Source: an uncultured Flavobacteriales bacterium (lineage in GTDB: Bacteria; Bacteroidota; Bacteroidia; Flavobacteriales_D; Sanyastnellaceae). From it: DNA of 7,731 bases. This document shows positions 4,676 to 7,731 of this stretch, piece after piece. The stretch lies in the NCBI GenBank assembly GCA_937890245.1, contig CALACF010000142.1, positions 1 to 7,731 on the forward strand. Reading direction: 5' to 3'. Numbering within the stretch: position 1 is the first letter of the stretch; every line of letters starts with the position of its first letter. The notes beneath the pieces are model-generated. The model made no database searches. It saw nothing but the letters and a program-made list of their open reading frames with translations, and was not told where the DNA came from. Position numbers and translations under genes: made by a program.

Positions 4676-5213
4676 CAACGTCTCCGTCTTTGACGAGATC
4701 GCTGAGGGCCACCCATGTCACCCCGAGGGGGAACTTGTCGTATCGCCAGTTCGGATCGTCGGGTTCGTAGCCGTCGCCGGTCGGACCTGGTCCTCCAGTC
4801 GCCAGGACCGCTACCATGCAGTCATCCAGCACGCAGCCGAACTCAGAGCCTGGAAGAGCGGATGCAGTGCCCACGTGCCACCCGCCGTCGCCAGTGTAGA
4901 GATCGTCTCCCATTGGACCCATACCCTCTTCGACAGCTCCACTGCTTCCTTCGTACCGCCAGTAAACCGCGTCACCGTGGTTCACCTCGCAGCGCAGTAC
5001 GGAATCCCACAGGTCTGGGAGGGGATCGTCTGGTTCGTAGCCCTCGTCATCGGGGATGGTGTAGGCGTCAATGTTGAGCCGGAGAGAGCGCTGGCAGGCG
5101 TTAAGCACGGACATAAACGCCTGCTTTGGGAATACTTCCCAGATCCCTACCGGAAGGTGAGAGAGGAAAAGCCTTGCCTCCTCTTCTGTCATTTGCTCGA
5201 TATCGTCACTCAT
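4638..5213 (-). CDS. Acidic protein with two GYEPDDP repeats, 191 aa
   Basis: I do not recognise this protein. Residues 1-45 are helical (EQMTEEEARLFLSHLPVG, then FMSVLNACQRSL). From residue 50 onward it is Asp/Gly-rich and probably beta-rich. GYEPDDP occurs twice, at 58-64 and 148-154, encoded by DNA that is identical at 19 of 21 bases; each copy is followed some 20-25 residues later by a GD-V...SS stretch (80-91 and 177-187), suggesting a duplicated unit of about 40 residues. Cys at 75, 127 and 132 are scattered. The frame is open far upstream to 5669, but that part lies across the zinc-ribbon gene; ATG 5213 is the natural start, 19 bases after that gene's TGA, though no good Shine-Dalgarno sequence is present. 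It is likely cytoplasmic. Confidence 0.75.
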   Translation of the reverse strand: MSDDIEQMTEEEARLFLSHLPVGIWEVFPKQAFMSVLNACQRSLRLNIDAYTIPDDEGYEPDDPLPDLWDSVLRCEVNHGDAVYWRYEGSSGAVEEGMGPMGDDLYTGDGGWHVGTASALPGSEFGCVLDDCMVAVLATGGPGPTGDGYEPDDPNWRYDKFPLGVTWVALSDLVKDGDVVEIASSSSHFTY

Positions 5214-5232
5214 AATTCTGAGAACATGGTAG

Positions 5233-5793
5233 TCACTCACCGCTGGCCTCGAATACCTGATCCACCTTGCGATACGCCCGTATGAGCCGTTCAGAGTCAT
5301 AGTTGTAGCCCTTGTCACCGTGGGCACTCTTGGGGCATTCACAGCTGATCCGGTCAGCCCGTCCCATGTACTCAATGCCCAGCATTCCGCAATGAGGGCA
5401 TTCGCACCACATGTAGTTGCGATCCCAGCAATTGTCTGACAGATGGACATCAAAACTCGGAATCTCGTTAAAACTGTAGTCTCCTCCGATATGGTCGGAA
5501 GGAGGAGTGGTGAGGCATGGGCATTGGTCCGTAACGAACAGAGGCATATGGCACACATTCGCAACACACGCCTGAGGGATGGAGAAACCAGACTCATCAC
5601 GATCTGTTGCCCTTTCGTCCTCCTCGTCGTGCTCCACCGACATGACATCAAGAAAGGCGCCCTGGTCATGGAGGAACATCGTGGGCCTGTAATTCAGCTT
5701 AGGGGCGATGCTTACCACCGGTGACCAGTCGTAGGGCACCTCCAACGAGTTCAGGAACACCTGCCACATCCGCTCTGTCACCGTTACGCTCAT
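5233..5793 (-). CDS. Zinc-ribbon-containing hypothetical protein, 186 aa
   Basis: The C-terminal part has WCECPHCG...CECP: C132-x2-C135 followed by C151-x-C153 (with C130 adjacent), a zinc-ribbon-like arrangement of the sort found in phage proteins of unknown role. The N-terminal 50 residues (TERMWQVFLNSLEVPYDW...) are mixed, residues 52-68 are very acidic (VEHDEEDERATDRDE), and a second Cys/His cluster lies at 76-92 (CVANVCH...CPC). It might therefore bind two metals. The start is strongly supported: GGGAGGAGAGGT sits directly upstream of ATG 5793, and the ATG overlaps the preceding TGA as ATGA. No enzyme motif is visible. Confidence 0.8.
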   Translation of the reverse strand: MSVTVTERMWQVFLNSLEVPYDWSPVVSIAPKLNYRPTMFLHDQGAFLDVMSVEHDEEDERATDRDESGFSIPQACVANVCHMPLFVTDQCPCLTTPPSDHIGGDYSFNEIPSFDVHLSDNCWDRNYMWCECPHCGMLGIEYMGRADRISCECPKSAHGDKGYNYDSERLIRAYRKVDQVFEASGE

Positions 5794-5999
5794 ACCTCTC
5801 CTCCCATCGCGTCATTGACGCTGCCCTTGCGCTGCGCCCGTATGCCTCTGAGCAATCGCTCCAGCATCTCCCCTACGTGGGCCGGGTCCATCCCCTTGGC
5901 CTCGCAGTCGGACTGGGCCTGCATCAACGCCAGGGAGATCACGTCCCCGCTCCAGGTGTTGCGCACGATGGAGCTCGTAAAGCTCAGGAGAATCTCCAA
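5790..5999 (-). CDS. Small helical protein, start uncertain (TTG 5999 or GTG 5966), about 69 aa
   Basis: From about 5999 down to its TGA at 5790-5792 this frame has mostly G or C at third codon positions and reads as natural protein: LEILLSFTSSIVRNTWSGDV, then an Asp/Met/Glu helix (MDPAHVGEMLERLLRGIRA) and a short tail. The overlapping frame has a lower third-position GC and a Gly/Arg/Pro-rich reading here. The same frame stays open to 6155, with ATG at 6149 and AGAG upstream, but that 5' part lies opposite the conserved Cys cluster in another frame and looks like a shadow. There is no ATG near 5999, so the true start is TTG 5999, GTG 5966, or a +1 frameshift from the upstream gene. Confidence 0.5.
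   Translation of the reverse strand: MEILLSFTSSIVRNTWSGDVISLALMQAQSDCEAKGMDPAHVGEMLERLLRGIRAQRKGSVNDAMGGEV
5794..5805 (-). promoter_or_regulatory. Strong Shine-Dalgarno sequence for the 186-residue zinc-ribbon gene
   Basis: GGGAGGAGAGGT on the minus strand lies immediately before ATG 5793. It is the best ribosome-binding site in the window, and it is inside the last codons of the preceding gene, so this gene can be translated well even though its start overlaps an upstream stop. Confidence 0.7.
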
Positions 6000-6255
6000 G
6001 TCTAACGATTTCGGCGATGATTGCTCGTCGGTGGGTGTTTCCCATCGGACTGCAACAACCGGCGCCAAAGGCCGGGCACATGTCTGCGCCGGGCTGGGCG
6101 GCGATGAAAGCGGCTCGACCGCAAGTGTATCTTGATTCTGTCCCATCATGTTCAATCTCTTCTAAGTGCTCGCACTGTGTTTTGTCTACATTCCATTTTC
6201 CGTAGGGGCAAGGCGCTTTCTTGCAGCAGTACCCCGATCCTACGCACGCGCTCAC
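5812..6255 (-). CDS. Nine-cysteine phage-type protein (CVGSGYCC family), GTG start, 147 aa with doubtful C-terminal part
   Basis: Residues 1-85 hold an ordered set of cysteines: ACVGSGYCCKKAPCPYG (C4, C10, C11, C16), C28, C45, C60, then FGAGCCSPMGNTHR (C67, C68). I recall this pattern from a frequent family of short phage proteins of unknown function that normally end soon after 'GCCSP..N..R'; metal or Fe-S binding is an attractive inference. The start is GTG 6255, in a GTGA overlap with the upstream stop; GGAGGAG stands about 12 bases ahead. The remaining ~60 residues (Gly/Arg/Pro-rich) run over the next gene in a poorer-coding frame, so either the usual stop was lost or a +1 shift joins this protein to the one ending at 5790. 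Confidence 0.75.
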   Translation of the reverse strand: MSACVGSGYCCKKAPCPYGKWNVDKTQCEHLEEIEHDGTESRYTCGRAAFIAAQPGADMCPAFGAGCCSPMGNTHRRAIIAEIVRLGDSPELYELHRAQHLERGRDLPGVDAGPVRLRGQGDGPGPRRGDAGAIAQRHTGAAQGQRQ

Positions 6256-7097
6256 GGGCGCCACGGACTCCTCCACGAGTCCCTGCTCCTCATGTAATCG
6301 TGCAATATCGTCGCCCACCTGGCCGCGTAGTCGGCGTGGTCCGCCGCTCTCACTTCCGCATCCTCCACGTGGACAGGCGTGATAGCGAAAGAGCCGACCT
6401 CCCTCGCCCACTTGTTTGCGGCCTCTAGCACCGCCGCCCGCTCACACGCCATCCACGCCTCAGGTGAGCGGCCGGGCCGGAGCTGACACTCAAGGGCGTA
6501 GGCGAGGTAGATGTCACGGCCCGGTGATCCCTCTGGGATGGGCATGGTTTCGTTGCGCATGTGGGAAGCCGTCACTCTCTTGCGCGTGGCTTCCCACATG
6601 CGCGTGGATTCTCGCTTGCGCTTGGCTTCGCGCTTGGCTTCGCGCTTGGCTTCGCGCTTGGCTTCCAACCGCGCTGCGGCTTCCGACCGCGCTGCGGCTT
6701 CCAACCACGCTGCGGCTGCCCCTACTCGCGCATAGCTCGCAGCCTCAGCACACTTGCGGGCATGCCTAGCGGTCGCGAGATCCGCCGAGGTCTCCTGGAT
6801 GGCATTCACCATGCCCACCCTGTGGAGCATGGCCGAGATGGCACGCTCAGCTGCATCCTCAGGCTCGTAGAGGTGGCGCGAATAAAAATCCCAAAATTCG
6901 GGTGACACGTCGCAGTCAGGTGTGCGAGCGTCCCAGTAGTCCGGTGCTACCACGGGTTCGTATCCCGGAGGCGCCTGGTGGGATTCCCGGACCATGTAGG
7001 GTTCGTCCATGTCGAAGCATTCGCGCACCCAGTACCACCGGTGGCGTGCCGCAATGGTCATCCACGTGTCGAGGGCCATGTATTCTGTGGTTATCAT
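6252..7097 (-). CDS. Repeat-rich helical protein with EAKR/AAARLE tandem repeats, 281 aa
   Basis: Residues 1-80 form a folded-looking, aromatic-rich part (ARHRWYWVRECFDMDE, APPGYEPVVAPDYWD, SPEFWDFYSRHLYEPED). Residues about 100-165 are one long Ala/Glu/Arg helix: AAAWLE-AAARSE-AAARLE followed by four EAKR units, then KRESTRMWEATRKR. The C-terminal 110 residues are again mixed (YLAYALECQLRPGRSPEAWM...). The helix resembles the stiff charged spacers of TolA or of ribosomal L9-like proteins and may be a single alpha-helix or coiled coil. No catalytic motif is visible. The gene starts at ATG 7097, seven bases after the upstream TGA, with GTGAGA close by, and ends in a GTGA overlap with the Cys-rich gene. 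Copy number of the repeats is likely to vary between relatives. Several 12/18-bp tandem repeats and a 16-bp inverted repeat lie inside it. Confidence 0.8.
   Translation of the reverse strand: MITTEYMALDTWMTIAARHRWYWVRECFDMDEPYMVRESHQAPPGYEPVVAPDYWDARTPDCDVSPEFWDFYSRHLYEPEDAAERAISAMLHRVGMVNAIQETSADLATARHARKCAEAASYARVGAAAAWLEAAARSEAAARLEAKREAKREAKREAKRKRESTRMWEATRKRVTASHMRNETMPIPEGSPGRDIYLAYALECQLRPGRSPEAWMACERAAVLEAANKWAREVGSFAITPVHVEDAEVRAADHADYAARWATILHDYMRSRDSWRSPWRP
6555..6603. repeat. Perfect 16-bp inverted repeat inside a coding sequence
   Basis: GCGCATGTGGGAAGCC (6555-6570) is mirrored by GGCTTCCCACATGCGC (6588-6603) with a 17-base spacer. In the minus-strand mRNA this makes a very stable hairpin within the helical gene; at protein level it encodes RMWEA and ASHMR. 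It abuts the 12-bp tandem repeats. Confidence 0.75.
6618..6665. repeat. Four perfect tandem copies of a 12-bp unit (EAKR)
   Basis: GCGCTTGGCTTC repeats four times without change at 6618-6629, 6630-6641, 6642-6653 and 6654-6665. In frame it adds EAKR units, so gain or loss of copies keeps the gene open. Perfect identity suggests recent expansion. Confidence 0.9.
6661..6714. repeat. Three near-identical 18-bp tandem repeats (AAARLE-type)
   Basis: Units at 6661-6678, 6679-6696 and 6697-6714 follow GCTTCCAACCGCGCTGCG, the second and third each differing from the first at one position. They encode AAAWLE, AAARSE and AAARLE. They directly join the 12-bp array and share its GCTTCC edge. Confidence 0.85.
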
Positions 7098-7104
7098 GCG
7101 GGTC

Positions 7105-7392
7105 TCACGCTTGGGCCTCCTCGGTGTCGGTACCCTGCTGGGGATCGCCCCAGATGCGGTTGTAAACCTCCTCGGGAGTCTGCGCTACCTTGAGCGTGCC
7201 TACGCGCCGGACATCCACCAGCGAGTAGATGACACTGGGGTTGCCCGCGTCACGGGCCAGCACAGCGCTGATCAACTTCGTTTTTACCATGACCCTAAAG
7301 GTCTCGTGACCCAACGTGCAGGTTCGTGCAGCATGGGCGCCCTCGCTGTCTGGAGAGAGCGCGTATTGGTCGAGAAATATGTATCTGTTCAT
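7105..7392 (-). CDS. Hypothetical protein, 95 aa
   Basis: I do not recognise this protein. I chose ATG 7392 because AAAGGA lies just ahead of it; ATG 7407, five codons upstream, has no Shine-Dalgarno sequence. The protein begins MNRYIFLDQYALSPDSEGAH, has a His/Thr/Cys stretch (ARTCTLGHETFRVMV) and strands VIYSLVDVRRVGTLKVA, then a helix with PEEVYNRIWGD and an acidic, probably disordered C-terminal tail. The reading is of a small beta-rich protein of the kind common in phage early regions. It is the first gene after the 72-bp gap and so probably heads the long leftward run down to 3001. Confidence 0.75.
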   Translation of the reverse strand: MNRYIFLDQYALSPDSEGAHAARTCTLGHETFRVMVKTKLISAVLARDAGNPSVIYSLVDVRRVGTLKVAQTPEEVYNRIWGDPQQGTDTEEAQA

Positions 7393-7464
7393 GAATCCTT
7401 TGGTCATTGGTCAATGGGTGTAAAGCAGTTGGATGTGTTTGTAAACAAATATGTATACAAAAAT
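7393..7464 (-). promoter_or_regulatory. AT-rich gap with operator-like palindromes and weak leftward promoter candidate
   Basis: The gap carries TTTGTAAACAAA (arms TTTGT/ACAAA) next to TATGTATACAA (7450-7460). The latter is the reverse complement of TTGTATACATA at 1721-1731 in the other control region. On the minus strand TTTACA (7440-7445) matches five of six -35 bases, and 17 bases on TACACC (7417-7422) is a poor -10. A regulated promoter for the leftward run is plausible from location; the exact hexamers are not secure. No clear terminator for the upstream gene is visible. Confidence 0.35.
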
Positions 7465-7731
7465 TTACGCCATGCACTCCTGTACGAAGTCGGCCAGAGC
7501 TTTGCCCTCCGCCGTTGCTGCGAGATCCCACTCCTCAGGTGTCAACTCAGGGTCGCACAGGATGCAAAACAGGTCCATCCACCGGCTTATCACAGCGCTT
7601 GGCACGCCTGTGCCGTAATCATCAGAGCACGGAGAGCACACTACAGGTACTCCTGCCTCTTGCAGCGCGACCCCGAAGTCTGCCAGCGGCCCGATGAATG
7701 CGTTCAGGCGGAAGATCAGGTGAAATTTACC
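7465..7731 (-). CDS. Hypothetical protein, C-terminal 88 residues (5' end outside window)
   Basis: The frame is open from the window edge to TAA at 7465-7467. The visible part reads FHLIFRLNAFIGPLADFGVA, then VPVVCSPCSDDYGTG with a CxxC pair, a helix with WMDLFCILCDPELTPEEWDL, and ends ALADFVQECMA. Five cysteines in this stretch, including CSPC and CILC, suggest metal binding, but no family is recognised. No start is found in the window, so the gene continues to the right. It may be transcribed with the leftward run or end at the AT-rich gap. Confidence 0.7.
   Translation of the reverse strand, partial: GKFHLIFRLNAFIGPLADFGVALQEAGVPVVCSPCSDDYGTGVPSAVISRWMDLFCILCDPELTPEEWDLAATAEGKALADFVQECMA

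Noticed and set aside
5213..5227. Five-codon mini-ORF (ATG 5227, MFSEL) overlapping ATG 5213 as ATGA
   Set aside because: It could in principle couple translation of the 191-residue gene, but it has no ribosome-binding site and such short frames are common by chance.
5214..5669. N-terminal extension of the 191-residue gene to 343 residues
   Set aside because: The added 152 residues lie across the zinc-ribbon gene in another frame and are Ser/Thr/Arg-rich; the ribbon gene has a strong ribosome-binding site and a natural sequence.
6416..6769. Plus-strand frames with AWLRAWLR or ALGFALGF repeats
   Set aside because: They are the antisense reading of the 12-bp tandem repeats; the minus-strand frame has natural flanking sequence and coupled junctions.
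1..7731. tRNA, rRNA, CRISPR array, insertion sequence, integrase or attachment site
   Set aside because: I looked for cloverleaf-like sequence, regularly spaced repeats, transposase motifs and terminal repeats and saw none that could be supported.

Overview
The window looks like part of a tailed-phage (Caudoviricetes-type) genome or prophage from a moderately GC-rich, probably environmental bacterium. The basis is: sixteen or so short, tightly packed genes, almost all unrecognisable as cellular metabolism; stop/start overlaps of the ATGA, GTGA or TGATG type at most junctions; one surface-type protein with a poly-serine linker and an arabinofuranosidase-B-like (concanavalin-A-like) domain; and several small proteins of types common in environmental phages (a C39/papain-like cysteine-peptidase fold, a nine-cysteine protein, small zinc-ribbon-like proteins). 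No integrase, terminase, capsid, tRNA, rRNA, IS or CRISPR is visible, so the host and phage group cannot be named.

Layout. (1) 15-1620, minus strand: a five-gene operon transcribed leftward from an extended -10 promoter at 1657-1665. In order of transcription it holds a small basic, possibly histone-fold-like protein, a C39-like peptidase-fold protein with a Cys-rich tail, a 48-residue Cys-rich membrane protein, a small CPxH/CPxC protein and an acidic 143-residue protein. (2) 1621-1920: a divergent control region with no gene. It has a 13-bp perfect inverted repeat whose loop holds a -35-like TTGACC, a third copy of the same half-site, direct repeats and a GC-rich hairpin in the presumed leader of the rightward genes. 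(3) 1921-3068, plus strand: the adhesin-like protein and a small partner overlapping by ATGA. (4) 3001-7392, minus strand: a long leftward run of about a dozen coupled small genes, converging on and overlapping the 3' end of the plus-strand pair. (5) 7465-7731: the C-terminal part of another minus-strand gene, separated from the run by a 72-bp AT-rich gap with operator-like sequence.

How the genes may work together: the plus-strand pair probably makes a virion surface or receptor-binding component. The two minus-strand blocks look like accessory or early-type genes (small, coupled, several metal-binding or membrane-associated); their functions are not known from sequence. The most unusual items are the operator-like architecture at 1621-1793, the repeat-rich helical gene at 6252-7097 with a 16-bp perfect inverted repeat inside its coding sequence, the two places (4526-4675 and 5790-6255) where a well-coding frame has no ordinary ATG start, and the C39-like protein with a Cys-rich tail. 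All functional statements are by reading and family recollection; no database search was possible.
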